Source: Lachnospiraceae bacterium UBA3711 (GTDB lineage: Bacteria > Bacillota > Clostridia > Lachnospirales > Lachnospiraceae). From it: a stretch of 63,090 nt of DNA. Position 1 is the stretch's first letter; each line of letters begins with the position of its first letter. The position numbers and the translations under genes were made by a program. The notes under the pieces were generated by a model. It did not search any database. It saw only the letters and a program-made list of their open reading frames with translations, and was not told the origin of the DNA. The stretch spans positions 2,046 to 65,135 of the forward strand of contig DFHY01000108.1 in assembly GCA_002371345.1 (NCBI GenBank), written 5' to 3'. Of the stretch, positions 50,495-60,083 are shown in pieces.

Positions 50495-51414
50495 ATGAAC
50501 TGCTCCATGAATCTCTCCCCGAACCCGCTCATCTCCAGCACTCGCCGGACATCTTCAGCGCGGTTCAGCGCATACAGGTGTATCCCGTTTATTCCCAGCG
50601 TCAGATACCGGTTCAGCAGATCCGCGCTGTAGGCCAGCCCTTCCTCACGGAAGGCCGCCTTCACTTCAGGTATGTCATTTCCATCCGGATCCTTGTCAAA
50701 CCAGTGATGAGTCAGCACCAGGGCGAGATCTCTCGGGACCGCGCAGGCGTTCCTGGAGAAGCACTGTGTCATGACTCCGCTCTTCGATGTCACGGGCATG
50801 ATCCCGACGTCTACAGGCATTGTTATCCCGGCCTTGTCCAGCTTGTCACGCCAGACCTTGAACTGCTCCAGGTCATAGCACAGCTGGGTAATGATATAGT
50901 CGGCGCCGAGATCCTGCTTGAGCTTGAGATAGGCGATATCATTGTCCTCGCTCGTGCATTCGACGTGGCCTCCCGGAGCTGCGGCTACAGCGATCTCGAA
51001 CCGGTCTCCGAACTCGGATCGTATGAACTCTACCAGGGCTGACGCGTGGTGGAAGTCCCCGCCGGTTCCTTCCCATCCAAAGGGGTAATCCCCCCTGAGC
51101 GCCAGTATATGGCTGACGCCGTCGTCCAGATAGTGCTTAAGCTGGGCCCTGACATCATCCTTCGTAAGGCCGATGCAGGTAAAATGCGTACACGCCTCCG
51201 TCCTCTCACTGATCAGGGCCAGCACCTCCCTGTTCTTACCTATGTTCGAACCGCCGGCGCCATATGTACAGGAGATGTAATCGGGCTGATATTCCCCGAG
51301 CTCGTCCAGCACGGAAGGCAGCTTACTCATGCCCGCGTCGGTCTTGGGAGGAAAAACTTCAAAAGAGAGCGTCAGACGCTCTCTCATCTTATCAGAAAAT
51401 CGATTGTTCGCCAT
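50491..51414 (-). CDS. metF: Methylenetetrahydrofolate reductase
   Basis: Reduces 5,10-methylene-THF to 5-methyl-THF for methionine synthesis or the methyl branch of the Wood-Ljungdahl pathway. The 307-residue barrel has LSFEVFPPKTD with the catalytic Glu, ISCTYGAGGSN, LALRGDYPF, and later GADYIITQLCYDLEQF and GIMPVTSKSG. First gene of the metF-fumA-fumB-fchA-folD-patatin operon; GAGAGGGG precedes the ATG. No Zn-finger MetV partner or CO-dehydrogenase gene is in view, so acetogenesis cannot be claimed. Confidence 0.95.
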   Translation of the reverse strand: MANNRFSDKMRERLTLSFEVFPPKTDAGMSKLPSVLDELGEYQPDYISCTYGAGGSNIGKNREVLALISERTEACTHFTCIGLTKDDVRAQLKHYLDDGVSHILALRGDYPFGWEGTGGDFHHASALVEFIRSEFGDRFEIAVAAAPGGHVECTSEDNDIAYLKLKQDLGADYIITQLCYDLEQFKVWRDKLDKAGITMPVDVGIMPVTSKSGVMTQCFSRNACAVPRDLALVLTHHWFDKDPDGNDIPEVKAAFREEGLAYSADLLNRYLTLGINGIHLYALNRAEDVRRVLEMSGFGERFMEQFI

Positions 51415-51485
51415 AATCGGTCCCCTCTCAGTTAAGAATCATACGTTGAGGTGTACAAGTGCATCTTACCGGTTGTGTTCTCAGG

Positions 51486-52136
51486 TCATTCCGTTCGATC
51501 TTTGTGAAACAGATGTGTTTTACTCTCAGTCCCGTGTATCAGGCGCACAATATTGGCTCTGTGTTTCCACCAGCACAGGCACATGAGAAGGAACGCAAGA
51601 ATATCCGTTTCAATCAGGAAAGGCTGCGCCATATGCAGCTGGCCTGTCAGCCCCATCACTACTGTCCCGAGGAAGAACGCCGCGTAACAGGCGATTGATC
51701 CGGCGGATACATACTTTGTAGGTATCGATACTCCCAGAAAGACAGCCAGCCCGAAGGCCAGAAGCACGGGCCTGAAGCCCATCGCCATTCCGGCGGAAGC
51801 GGCCACGCCCTTGCCTCCCCGGAAATTCATATAGAACGGGAAGTCATGAGCGATAACAGCGCCGGCTCCGGCATACAGCCGAAGCATAGGTATGCATTCG
51901 GGATATCTGGATGAAAACAGAGCACCCACCAGTATACACGCAAGCCAGCTTTTCAGAAAATCACCGGCAAATGTAATAAGGCCCCATTTGGCTCCAAGGG
52001 TGCGGATCATGTTCGTTGTCCCCGCGTTCCCGCTTCCGTAATCGCGGATATCTATCCCCTTGATCTTTCCAATGATATAGCTGGTCTGAAACAGTCCGAA
52101 CAGATATCCGATCCCAAAGCAAACGACCCGGATCAT
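51486..52136 (-). CDS. plsY: Glycerol-3-phosphate acyltransferase PlsY
   Basis: Membrane enzyme transferring acyl from acyl-phosphate to glycerol-3-phosphate, the first step of phosphatidic acid synthesis. The 216-residue protein has the three PlsY motifs: DIRDYGSGNAGTTNMIR, HDFPFYMNFRGGKGVA and a divergent last loop after FLIETDILAF. About five membrane helices. ATG 52136 has GGGAG upstream. Follows der. Confidence 0.92.
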   Translation of the reverse strand: MIRVVCFGIGYLFGLFQTSYIIGKIKGIDIRDYGSGNAGTTNMIRTLGAKWGLITFAGDFLKSWLACILVGALFSSRYPECIPMLRLYAGAGAVIAHDFPFYMNFRGGKGVAASAGMAMGFRPVLLAFGLAVFLGVSIPTKYVSAGSIACYAAFFLGTVVMGLTGQLHMAQPFLIETDILAFLLMCLCWWKHRANIVRLIHGTESKTHLFHKDRTE

Positions 52137-52199
52137 CGCATGTTCTCCCTTCATGTTTTTATATACATTACTTCTGGCGGCCAGGTGCCGGAAAGCAGG

Positions 52200-53531
52200 T
52201 TACGGCTGGTCTTTTCTTGCTCTCTCCCTGGTAATTATCCTTATAGCGGTTCCCTTGAAGCCGAATGCCGTGCGTATCTGGTTCTCGATATACCGCTCAT
52301 AGGAAAAATGCATCAGCTTCCTGTCATTTACAAAGAGGACAAATGTCGGCGGCGCCACGCCTACCTGAGTCATATAGTAGCACTTAAGCCGCTTGCCCTT
52401 GTCCATCGGCGGCTGCTGAAGGGCAACAGCCTCTGACAGGATCTCGTTCAGCACGCCGGTAGCGACACGGCGGTTCGCGCTCTCGATAACCTCATCGATC
52501 ATAGGATACAGTCTCTGCAGCCTCTGCCCTGTCTTTGCAGACAGAAACAGGATATCCGCGTACTGCATAAACGACAGTGTGGAACGTATCCGCGCTGTGA
52601 ACTGATTGACCGTCTTGTTGTCCTTCTCGACAGTGTCCCACTTGTTGACAGCGATGATGATGCCCTTTCCCCGTTCATGAGCGATACCCGCAACCTTGGC
52701 GTCCTGCTCGGTGATCCCTTCGCCGGCGTCAATCACGACTACGACCACATCGGAGCGCTCGATTGCCGCGACCGCACGCACTATCATGTAGTGTTCAAGA
52801 TCCTCTTTTATCTTATTCTTGCGGCGGATTCCCGCGGTATCGATGAATACATATTCTTTTCCGTTGTACCGGACCTCGGTGTCGACAGCGTCCCTCGTGG
52901 TTCCCGCGATATCCGACACGATAAGCCTGTCCTCTCCCAGCAGCCGGTTTATGATGGAGCTCTTGCCGACATTCGGCTTTCCCACTATCGCGATCTTCGG
53001 GCGGTCATCCTCATCCTCGGCGGCTGTCTTCTCCGGCAGATATTCAAGCACCTTGTCGAGGAGGTCACCTATGCCGGTGCGGTTCGCGGCCGAGATCGGA
53101 TACGGATCGCCGATCCCGAGATTATAGAATTCATACACCGCCGCCTCGTCTCTCTGCCAGCTGTCAACCTTGTTCACGACCAGCAGAACCGGCTTATGGC
53201 TGCGCCGCAGCATATCGGCGACCTTCGCGTCAGCGTCGACCAGTCCCTGCTTAAGATCTGTCAGAAACAGGATAACATCCGCCGTGTCTATCGCTATCTG
53301 TGCCTGCTCGCGCATCTGCGCAAGGATAATATCGCTTGTATCAGGCTCTATTCCCCCTGTATCGATCAGGGTGAAGCTGCGGTTAAGCCACTCGACATCC
53401 GCGTAGATCCTGTCCCTGGTCACACCCGGAGTATCTTCTATTATGGAAATGCGCGCGCCGGCGAGGGAGTTGAACAGTGTTGACTTCCCGACATTCGGCC
53501 TGCCGACGATCGCTACGATTGGTTTGCTCAT
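52200..53531 (-). CDS. der: Ribosome-assembly GTPase Der (EngA)
   Basis: A 443-residue double-GTPase essential for 50S assembly. Two G domains are complete: VGRPNVGKSTLFN/DTGG/NKVD and VGKPNVGKSSIIN/DTAG/NKWD, followed by a KH-like domain ending in basic residues (ITRERARKD). Firmicutes often have plsY next to der, as here. Confidence 0.98.
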   Translation of the reverse strand: MSKPIVAIVGRPNVGKSTLFNSLAGARISIIEDTPGVTRDRIYADVEWLNRSFTLIDTGGIEPDTSDIILAQMREQAQIAIDTADVILFLTDLKQGLVDADAKVADMLRRSHKPVLLVVNKVDSWQRDEAAVYEFYNLGIGDPYPISAANRTGIGDLLDKVLEYLPEKTAAEDEDDRPKIAIVGKPNVGKSSIINRLLGEDRLIVSDIAGTTRDAVDTEVRYNGKEYVFIDTAGIRRKNKIKEDLEHYMIVRAVAAIERSDVVVVVIDAGEGITEQDAKVAGIAHERGKGIIIAVNKWDTVEKDNKTVNQFTARIRSTLSFMQYADILFLSAKTGQRLQRLYPMIDEVIESANRRVATGVLNEILSEAVALQQPPMDKGKRLKCYYMTQVGVAPPTFVLFVNDRKLMHFSYERYIENQIRTAFGFKGTAIRIITRERARKDQP

Positions 53532-53629
53532 GTATCAGTTATTCCTTCCTGAGACAGATCTTAATTAACTCTCCTCCGATCCGTCTGATTTAAGAGATCA
53601 CCGCTGACAGTATAATCCCGGGCAGCGGA

Positions 53630-55144
53630 TTACTCATCGGTAAAACCGGTTACAGCCCTTACAAGGCTCTGACCGTCCGATTCTACAATAATGATATTTG
53701 TTTGTAAAGCTTCCTCAAGCTGCCCTACCGTCATGTCGTCCAGGAACACATCCTCGCCGCTTCTGAGCATATTTACCGGAAGAAGCAGGCTGTCCCCGAG
53801 ATCTCTTCCCTTCAGCTGGGATTTCAGATCCTGCCCTGTTATAAGGCCCGAAACCGTGATGGTCTCTCCGAAAAAACAGTTGGTGATGGTGGCAACGTCA
53901 GCATGCGCAAACGGAAACGCCGAAGTAATCTCCGATACGAGGCCCCTTATAATCGGGGCGGCCAGCTGGCCGGTGGCTATCGTCACGCGGCGGGTGCATG
54001 CCTGAGGCATCCTGCCGTCATATCCCATCTTCAAGCCCGGACCATAGCTGCTGATACTGCCATCCTCTGTTTCCGCAGCCTGTTCATGGCTCCGGATGTC
54101 ACCGGCTTCCATATCTGCGGCATGTTCATACTTCCCGGCCAGGCAGGCGCGATAATGGCAGATTGATTCGCGCACCTGTTCTGTCAGAAGGCGCACCATG
54201 CCGACGCCGTTCTCAAGCTGAAGATATCCGTCATAGCTCCCCTCCTCCGGAAGAGGACGCCCCGCGAGTATATACCACTCATCGCTCGCATGGATCAGAT
54301 GAGTTCCGTACTTCTCCATATAATAGCGCTGCCATCTCTCTATCTGGTCGATTACAGCGCAGGCGTCACTTCCGTTGAAGCTCTCAAGCTTCGGAAGATG
54401 CTCCCTGTACCTTGTCAGTCCGACCGGCACGACAGAGACGCTCTTCAGCTGAGGAAGATAAGACTCAAACTCCCCCAGGGAATACTCAAGCATATCCCCG
54501 TCGTTTATCCCCTTACACAGCACGATCTGGCCGTTCATCTCTATGCCGGCGTCCTTCAGACGTCTCACCTTCGGGAAGATGTCTCCCGCGAAACGATTGT
54601 GAAGCATCCTGCAGCGAAGCTTGGGATCCATCGCGTGAAACGAGATGTTGATAGGCTCCAGATGATACATGATAATCCTGTCGATATCATGGTCCGACAT
54701 ATTAGTCAGCGTTATGTAATTGCCCTGCAGAAAACTCAGCCTCGCGTCGTCGTCATGGAAGTACAGAGTCTCCCTCATACCCGGAGGCATCTGATCGATG
54801 AAGCAGAATACACACTTGTTCCTGCACGAGCGGTACTCGTCCATCAGCCCGCTCTCGAACTCGATACCGAGATCCTCCGACGGATCCTTCTCTATCTCAA
54901 GCTCCCAGTCCTCGGGCTCGCCGTCAGAAAGACCCATCTCAAGAAACTCTTCAGAGTGGACGCCCTTGCGTATAACGAGCGTTATATTATCGTCCCTGAT
55001 CAGATACCTGTAATCAAATACATCCTCCACCGGCATGTCATTTATGGATAACAGGCTGTCACCCGGCTCTATGCCATATTCTTCGGCGATTGAACCGGGT
55101 GAAACAGAACGTATCTTATGTAAGCTTTCCTGCTGTCTTGACAT
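53630..55144 (-). CDS. DUF512 radical SAM protein with N-terminal PDZ domain
   Basis: A 504-residue protein. Residues 8-50 are a PDZ-like domain (VSPGSIAEEYGIEPGDSLLS), then a radical-SAM domain with CRNKCVFCFIDQMPPGMR (CxxxCxxC). A DUF512 C-terminal region contains RVTIATGQLAAPII and TNCFFGETITVSGLITGQDL. A poorly conserved, acidic insert near residues 340-375 is present. The family is widespread in Clostridia next to der; its substrate is unknown. Confidence 0.92.
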   Translation of the reverse strand: MSRQQESLHKIRSVSPGSIAEEYGIEPGDSLLSINDMPVEDVFDYRYLIRDDNITLVIRKGVHSEEFLEMGLSDGEPEDWELEIEKDPSEDLGIEFESGLMDEYRSCRNKCVFCFIDQMPPGMRETLYFHDDDARLSFLQGNYITLTNMSDHDIDRIIMYHLEPINISFHAMDPKLRCRMLHNRFAGDIFPKVRRLKDAGIEMNGQIVLCKGINDGDMLEYSLGEFESYLPQLKSVSVVPVGLTRYREHLPKLESFNGSDACAVIDQIERWQRYYMEKYGTHLIHASDEWYILAGRPLPEEGSYDGYLQLENGVGMVRLLTEQVRESICHYRACLAGKYEHAADMEAGDIRSHEQAAETEDGSISSYGPGLKMGYDGRMPQACTRRVTIATGQLAAPIIRGLVSEITSAFPFAHADVATITNCFFGETITVSGLITGQDLKSQLKGRDLGDSLLLPVNMLRSGEDVFLDDMTVGQLEEALQTNIIIVESDGQSLVRAVTGFTDE

Positions 55145-55213
55145 ATATCAGATTCCCCGGAAAGGCAGGTTCCAGTACAGCACCTTCCAATTTGCTCAGA
55201 CATTTTACAGTGC

Positions 55214-56380
55214 TTATTGGTTCAGCTGCTGCAGAAGCTGATTGATCTTGGCAGTCGGAGACTGTATGCCGCTGATCGAAATATCGTGGTTCATATGGTC
55301 TATGATAGTCGCGAGATATTCGGTCATATCAGCCTCGGCGTACCATTCCCTGCCGAGAAGCTCAGGCGGGCGGTAATTCAGGTTGGTAGTGACGACCTTC
55401 GACAGATATCCCTTCTCATAATAATCGTCAAACTCGTCAAGGCCGTCGGTAAACAGTCCGAACGTCGTACATACAAAGACCCTGTTCGCTCCGCTCTCCT
55501 TGATCTGCCTCGCTACATCAAGCATGCTCCCGCCCGATGAGATCATGTCATCGATGACAAGCACGTCCTTGCCCTTGACCGGAGCGCCTATGAACTCATG
55601 CGCGACTATTGGATTCTTGCCGTTGACAATCTTCGTGTAGTCTCTTCTCTTATAGAACATGCCGAGCTCAAGCCCCAGAATATTCGCGAAGTATACAGAC
55701 CTCTCCATCGCTCCTTCATCAGGGCTTATAACCATTGCTGTATCCTTGTCGAGGTGAAGGTTCGGAACCGTCTGGACAAGCGCCTTCAGAAACTGATACG
55801 TCGGCATGAACGAATCGAAGCCTGACAGCGGTATCGCGTTCTGTACCCTGGGATCATGCGCGTCAAATGTCACGATTCCCGAGACTCCCATCGCCTCGAG
55901 CTCCTCAAGGAATACCGCGCAGTCAAGCGACTCTCGCTTGGTCCTCCTGTGCTGGCGCCCGCCGTACAGAAACGGCATCACGACCGTGATTCTCTTTGCC
56001 TTGCCGTTGGCCGCCGATATTATCCGCTTCAGGTCTTCGTAGTGATTGTCGGGAGACATATGGTTCTCCTCACCGAAGACGGAATAAGTTATGCTGGAGT
56101 TGAGCACATCAACGATAATGTACAGATCCGCCCCTCGGACCGAATCGTTGATTATGCCTCTGCCCTCTCCGGTCCCGTAACGCGGGCACCTGCAGTCGAT
56201 CAGGTAGCTGTCAGCGCAGTATCCCTTGAGCGGGAGATTCGTCGCCTTCGCAAGCGGTGACTTCCGCCGCATCTCAACCAGATCACGGTCGACAACACTG
56301 GCAAATTCCCTGCAGCCCTCAAGAGCTGCGATCTTCAGCGGTCCGGCAGGAAGAGTATCAGATAGTATATCAATCGCCAT
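55214..56380 (-). CDS. prs: Ribose-phosphate pyrophosphokinase (long clostridial form)
   Basis: Makes PRPP from ribose-5-phosphate and ATP. The 388-residue protein has MPFLYGGRQHRRTKRESLDC for ATP binding, VTFDAHDPRVQNA, VISPDEGAMERS, and the PRPP loop VLVIDDMISSGGSMLDVA. It is about 70 residues longer than the usual enzyme, with an N-terminal extension (through ATNLPLKGYCADSYLI) that is common in Clostridia. GGAGG precedes the ATG. Confidence 0.94.
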   Translation of the reverse strand: MAIDILSDTLPAGPLKIAALEGCREFASVVDRDLVEMRRKSPLAKATNLPLKGYCADSYLIDCRCPRYGTGEGRGIINDSVRGADLYIIVDVLNSSITYSVFGEENHMSPDNHYEDLKRIISAANGKAKRITVVMPFLYGGRQHRRTKRESLDCAVFLEELEAMGVSGIVTFDAHDPRVQNAIPLSGFDSFMPTYQFLKALVQTVPNLHLDKDTAMVISPDEGAMERSVYFANILGLELGMFYKRRDYTKIVNGKNPIVAHEFIGAPVKGKDVLVIDDMISSGGSMLDVARQIKESGANRVFVCTTFGLFTDGLDEFDDYYEKGYLSKVVTTNLNYRPPELLGREWYAEADMTEYLATIIDHMNHDISISGIQSPTAKINQLLQQLNQ

Positions 56381-56461
56381 GTAGTTTCCTCCTATGAGAC
56401 TGTTCCAGTGACATTATAGGCGAGCCTGCATACAACTGCAAGGAGCTTTATTCTTCATTGA

Positions 56462-57367
56462 CTACCTGAGCATCAGCACAGCGCCTTCATTTCCGCGCCT
56501 TCCATGGCTTGCCCTGTGCGAAAAGATGTAATCCACATTGCATGACGTGCAGATGTCCGGAAGAGATATATTGTCCTCCTTCATGCCGGCCATGATGAAG
56601 TTCTCCATGCAGGCGAGCTGGAGATTGACCTGGTACTTCTGCTCTCCCGTCTCTGTCAGACGGCCCCTGCGCACAAGAGACTCATGCAGCGTGGAGTCAT
56701 ACTTATCTATGAACTCGTCGGCGACATTCTTACTGACCTCGAAGCAGTCCATACATATGGATGGCCCGATCGCGGCCACAAGATCGCCCGGCGAGGATCC
56801 ATATACCGCGTGCATCATCGATACAGCCTTTGTGCCTATTCCCTTTATCGTCCCTCTCCATCCTGAATGCACCGATGCTATGGCCCTGTGTACGGGATCG
56901 ACGATGAGCAGCGGCACACAGTCGGCGTAAAATGTCATGAGAGCCTGGCCCGTAATATCCGTCATCATCCCGTCGACATCATTGAATTCATTTGGCCTTG
57001 TCATACCGTTTCCCCGGTCGATATCCTGAAGGATCCTGATATTGTCAGTGTGGGTCTGGTTAGAGAACACCAGCGATTCATACGGATACCCCACGGCATC
57101 CGCCAGTCTCCTGTGGTTCTCGGTAAAGTTGGCCCGGCACTGAGCCTCGGTCAGATTCATGTTCATCGCGACTTCCCGTGCCAGGCTCAGGTTCATGGCG
57201 CCGGCGTCGCCCGTCGACACGCCTCCCGAACGGGTGCTGAAAGCATTGACCAGAAACGGAAACCGGTCAAGTATCGGAAATGAAAACCATTCAACCCCGC
57301 CCTTGCAGTGATATGTAAGATGGTCGATATCACGGCTCATTTTTTTCCTGATATAATTCTCTTCCAT
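56462..57367 (-). CDS. pgeF: Peptidoglycan editing factor / YfiH family multicopper-like protein
   Basis: A 301-residue protein of the YfiH (PgeF, laccase-domain) family with purine-nucleoside or peptidoglycan-editing activities in relatives. NAFSTRSGGVSTG, FSNQTHTDN, TFYADCVPLLIVDP, ASVHSGWRGTIKGI and FSHRASHGRRGN contribute the conserved His/Cys metal site. AAGGAT precedes the ATG at 57367. Downstream of yraN. Confidence 0.9.
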   Translation of the reverse strand: MEENYIRKKMSRDIDHLTYHCKGGVEWFSFPILDRFPFLVNAFSTRSGGVSTGDAGAMNLSLAREVAMNMNLTEAQCRANFTENHRRLADAVGYPYESLVFSNQTHTDNIRILQDIDRGNGMTRPNEFNDVDGMMTDITGQALMTFYADCVPLLIVDPVHRAIASVHSGWRGTIKGIGTKAVSMMHAVYGSSPGDLVAAIGPSICMDCFEVSKNVADEFIDKYDSTLHESLVRRGRLTETGEQKYQVNLQLACMENFIMAGMKEDNISLPDICTSCNVDYIFSHRASHGRRGNEGAVLMLR

Positions 57368-57427
57368 ACTCAATAATCCTTCTTTTCGCTGATATCGGGA
57401 AACACTATCGCTTGTTCCCGGCAAATG

Positions 57428-57805
57428 TCATCCGAAAAAGGCCGCCCCCTGAGCGGAGGAATACCCAAATGCATTCCTCACAAGACGCGCCCTGCCTCCG
57501 TCAACAGACACCACATCAAAACGCACCGGCACAGACGGACTTATATGATGCCTGTACATATAATACCTGGCCGCGCTGCAGATCCTCTCCTGTTTCCTGA
57601 AGTTGACCGCCTCTGCGCCATATCCGCATGAGCGTGATGCGCGCGCCTTAACCTCTACGAATACAAGGTACTTCCCTTCGCGTGCCACAATATCAATCTC
57701 CGCTCTCCCGGATCTGAAATTGCGCTCAAGGATTCTGTATCCCTCTCCGGTCAGCAGCCTGCATGCCAGTGTCTCGAATACTGTGCCCTTTTCTCTTTTA
57801 TTCAT
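57428..57805 (-). CDS. yraN: YraN/UPF0102 family endonuclease-like protein
   Basis: A restriction-endonuclease-fold protein (about 125 residues) with ILERNFRSGRAEIDIVARE and YLVFVEVKARA, the PD-(D/E)XK-like catalytic signature. The start MNKREKGTVFETLA is chosen because relatives begin there. A longer in-frame version to 57907 would overlap the rnhB end. The ribosome site is weak for either start. Confidence 0.85.
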   Translation of the reverse strand: MNKREKGTVFETLACRLLTGEGYRILERNFRSGRAEIDIVAREGKYLVFVEVKARASRSCGYGAEAVNFRKQERICSAARYYMYRHHISPSVPVRFDVVSVDGGRARLVRNAFGYSSAQGAAFFG

Positions 57806-57858
57806 ACCCTGTACCAGGGTGCTCTCTCCGATATAATACAGCTTCATTGAATCATCTG

Positions 57859-58638
57859 TCAGTGTTCCGACAGATTCCTCAGGAAGCTTTTCCTGTGGAT
57901 CGCGCACGGGCCGTACTTCTTAATGGCCTCATAATGGTCAGCGGTACCGTAACCCTTGTGGCGCGCGAATCCGTATTCCGGAAACAGTGAATCATATTCA
58001 GCCATAAGGCGGTCCCTCGTCACCTTCGCGATGATGCTGGCTGAAGCGATCGATATACTCTTAGCGTCCCCGTGAATTATGTTTTTCTGTTCTATCCTGA
58101 CCTGCGGGATAGTGACAGCGTCGTTCAGCAGTACCTGCGGCATGACGCTGAGTTTTCCTATAGCCTCGCACATCGCCTCATAGTCCGCCTGGAGTATATT
58201 GATCTCGTCAATTCTCCTGGGTCCTACGATTCCCACTCCGACACTGACAGCCTTATCCATGATCTCATCAAAGAGTTCCTCACGGCGCTTATGGGACAGC
58301 TTCTTGGAATCATTTATACCAAGTATCTCACATTCCTCAGGAAGAATAACCGCCCCTGCCACGACAGGTCCTGCGAGCGGCCCCCTGCCCGCCTCGTCTA
58401 TTCCGCATATCAGAGTATAACCCTTCCGGGCGCACTCGCGCTCATAGAAGCGCATCTTCTCAAGCCTGTCCCTCTCTGCAGCAAGCCTCGCGGCGGCAGC
58501 TTCCGCCCGGGCGGCGGTTTTGATAACGGATTCTCTTTGATCGCCCTTGAGCGAGTCGGCAAAAGCTCTGAGAGCTTCCGAATCGGTCTTGTCGATCTTC
58601 CTGAACCTGTCCTGAATCTGTGAAATGGTCTGCGCCAT
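57859..58638 (-). CDS. rnhB: Ribonuclease HII
   Basis: Cuts RNA of RNA-DNA hybrids. The 259-residue protein has ICGIDEAGRGPLAGPVVAGA with the DEAGRG active-site pair, INDSKKLSHKRR, QADYEAMCEAI and IASASIIAKVTRD. An N-terminal coiled, Ala-rich extension (residues 1-70) is common in clostridial RNase HII. It follows the signal-peptidase-like gene in the rplS operon. Confidence 0.97.
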   Translation of the reverse strand: MAQTISQIQDRFRKIDKTDSEALRAFADSLKGDQRESVIKTAARAEAAAARLAAERDRLEKMRFYERECARKGYTLICGIDEAGRGPLAGPVVAGAVILPEECEILGINDSKKLSHKRREELFDEIMDKAVSVGVGIVGPRRIDEINILQADYEAMCEAIGKLSVMPQVLLNDAVTIPQVRIEQKNIIHGDAKSISIASASIIAKVTRDRLMAEYDSLFPEYGFARHKGYGTADHYEAIKKYGPCAIHRKSFLRNLSEH

Positions 58639-58650
58639 GCCGAATTCCTC

Positions 58651-59241
58651 TCATATCAGACCGAAACGTTCAAACGGCTTCAGTCTAAGCCATACCTTAC
58701 CGATAATATCGCTTCCCTTAACAGGCCCGACAGTAGAATCGCGGCTGTCGAAATTGTTGGACCGGTTATCGGCCATGACAAAATACTCATCACTTCCCAG
58801 CGTCAGAGCCGACGACGCTGTCCCGCCGTATGTCATCTCACCGGACCGGTAGTTTTCCTCCAGCGGATACCCGTTGATATACACTGTCCCGTCTGAGATC
58901 TGCACAGTTTCACCCGGAAGAGCGACTATGCGTCTGATCGAATCCGAGTCTGACCCTGAGGCTGAAGACCCTTCATCGCCGGATACCCGGAACTGAATGA
59001 TATCTCCCCTTGAGGGGGGCAGAAGCAGATACGCGAGATGGTTGACCCCGACAGTGTCGGAGATGGAGATAGCTGGACTCATCGCTCCGCTTGTCGCCTT
59101 AACCGCGTAAGATACAAACGGAGACAGAGCAAACAGTATGAGAACCAGGACAGCAAGAGAGACCAGTATTCCGAATAGTATCCGGACTGGCTTCTTCCTT
59201 CTGCCGGAACCATATTTCTGTCTCCTTCTGCCTCTTGCCAT
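58651..59241 (-). CDS. Signal peptidase I paralogue lacking catalytic Ser and Lys
   Basis: A 196-residue membrane-anchored protein of the S26A fold: N-terminal basic stretch, transmembrane helix at residues 20-45, then box B TSGAMSPAI, box D SIRRIVALPGETVQI and box E MADNRSNNFDSRD. The nucleophile Ser that precedes Met in active enzymes is A53 (codon GCG), and the general-base Lys of box D is R103 (AGA). The rest of the fold is intact and the frame open, so it may be a non-catalytic binder or regulator. A Ser-rich loop (residues 87-101) is inserted. It sits between rbgA and rnhB, while an intact lepB stands two genes upstream. Confidence 0.82.
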   Translation of the reverse strand: MARGRRRQKYGSGRRKKPVRILFGILVSLAVLVLILFALSPFVSYAVKATSGAMSPAISISDTVGVNHLAYLLLPPSRGDIIQFRVSGDEGSSASGSDSDSIRRIVALPGETVQISDGTVYINGYPLEENYRSGEMTYGGTASSALTLGSDEYFVMADNRSNNFDSRDSTVGPVKGSDIIGKVWLRLKPFERFGLI

Positions 59242-60083
59242 CAGACTTTCTCCAGTGTAATCTGCCCCAGTCTTCCGGACCGGAAATCATCAATCAGAGT
59301 CTTCGACGCTTTCTCAAGATCCGCCCCGCCCCCTGCCTTCAGGCAGCCTCGGCGCAGCGCGATCTGATTCAGCACTCCCTCCGTATCAGAAGCTTCATCG
59401 GCCTCATACCGTATCTTCAGCGCGTCAGGATAATCACTCTTCAGATACTGTATGAGCCAGGCCGCGAGTTCTCCCCGGTCAGTAATCTCGTCACGCATGG
59501 AACCGACAAGGGCCAGCTTCATCCCGACCTCGCGGTCATCAAACTTCGGCCACAGAATGCCCGGGGTGTCGAGAAGCTCAACGTTCTTATTCAGTCTGAT
59601 CCACTGCTTTCCCTTCGTCACGCCGGGTTTGTCTCCGGTTTTGGCAGCCGCTCTACCCGCAAATGAATTGATGAACGTCGACTTTCCGACATTGGGAATG
59701 CCGGCTATCATCGCACGGACCGGACGGTTGACTATTCCTCTGCGCCTGTTTCGCTCAAGCTTCTCCTGACAGGCGCGGTCGATCAGAGGCTTCAGCGCCC
59801 TCACTCCCGAGCCTTTTCTTGAGTCGATGTCAGCGGTCAGGAATCCTTTCTCCTCAAAATGCGCCCTCCAGGCTTTGGTCGCCGCCGCGTCCGCAAGATC
59901 CGCCTTATTAAGAACGACGATCCGGCTCTTTCCCTTCGCCAGCGTATCTATATCGGGATTCCTCCCCGCCTGAGGGGCTCTCGCGTCCGTCAGCTCGATC
60001 AGAAGATCGATCAGCGCTATGTTTTCCTGCATCATTCTCCGGGCCTTGGTCATATGCCCGGGATACCATTGATAATCCATCAC
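59241..60083 (-). CDS. rbgA: Ribosome biogenesis GTPase RbgA (YlqF)
   Basis: A 280-residue circularly permuted GTPase for late 50S assembly. It begins YQWYPGHMTKARRMM, with LNKADLAD (G4) before GIPNVGKSTFIN (G1), GDKPGVTKGKQW and DTPGILWPK (G3), and a C-terminal RNA-binding helical domain. Its stop shares one base position with the start of the signal-peptidase paralogue and its own start overlaps lepB (60080-60083). Confidence 0.97.
   Translation of the reverse strand: MMDYQWYPGHMTKARRMMQENIALIDLLIELTDARAPQAGRNPDIDTLAKGKSRIVVLNKADLADAAATKAWRAHFEEKGFLTADIDSRKGSGVRALKPLIDRACQEKLERNRRRGIVNRPVRAMIAGIPNVGKSTFINSFAGRAAAKTGDKPGVTKGKQWIRLNKNVELLDTPGILWPKFDDREVGMKLALVGSMRDEITDRGELAAWLIQYLKSDYPDALKIRYEADEASDTEGVLNQIALRRGCLKAGGGADLEKASKTLIDDFRSGRLGQITLEKV

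Noticed and set aside
53903..55051. Plus-strand open frames opposite the DUF512 gene
   Set aside because: They are antisense to a gene with an intact radical-SAM motif and show no coding features.
58651..59241. The signal peptidase paralogue as a pseudogene
   Set aside because: No stop or frameshift exists, other motifs are intact and it is tightly packed in an operon; an inactive but expressed protein is the better reading.
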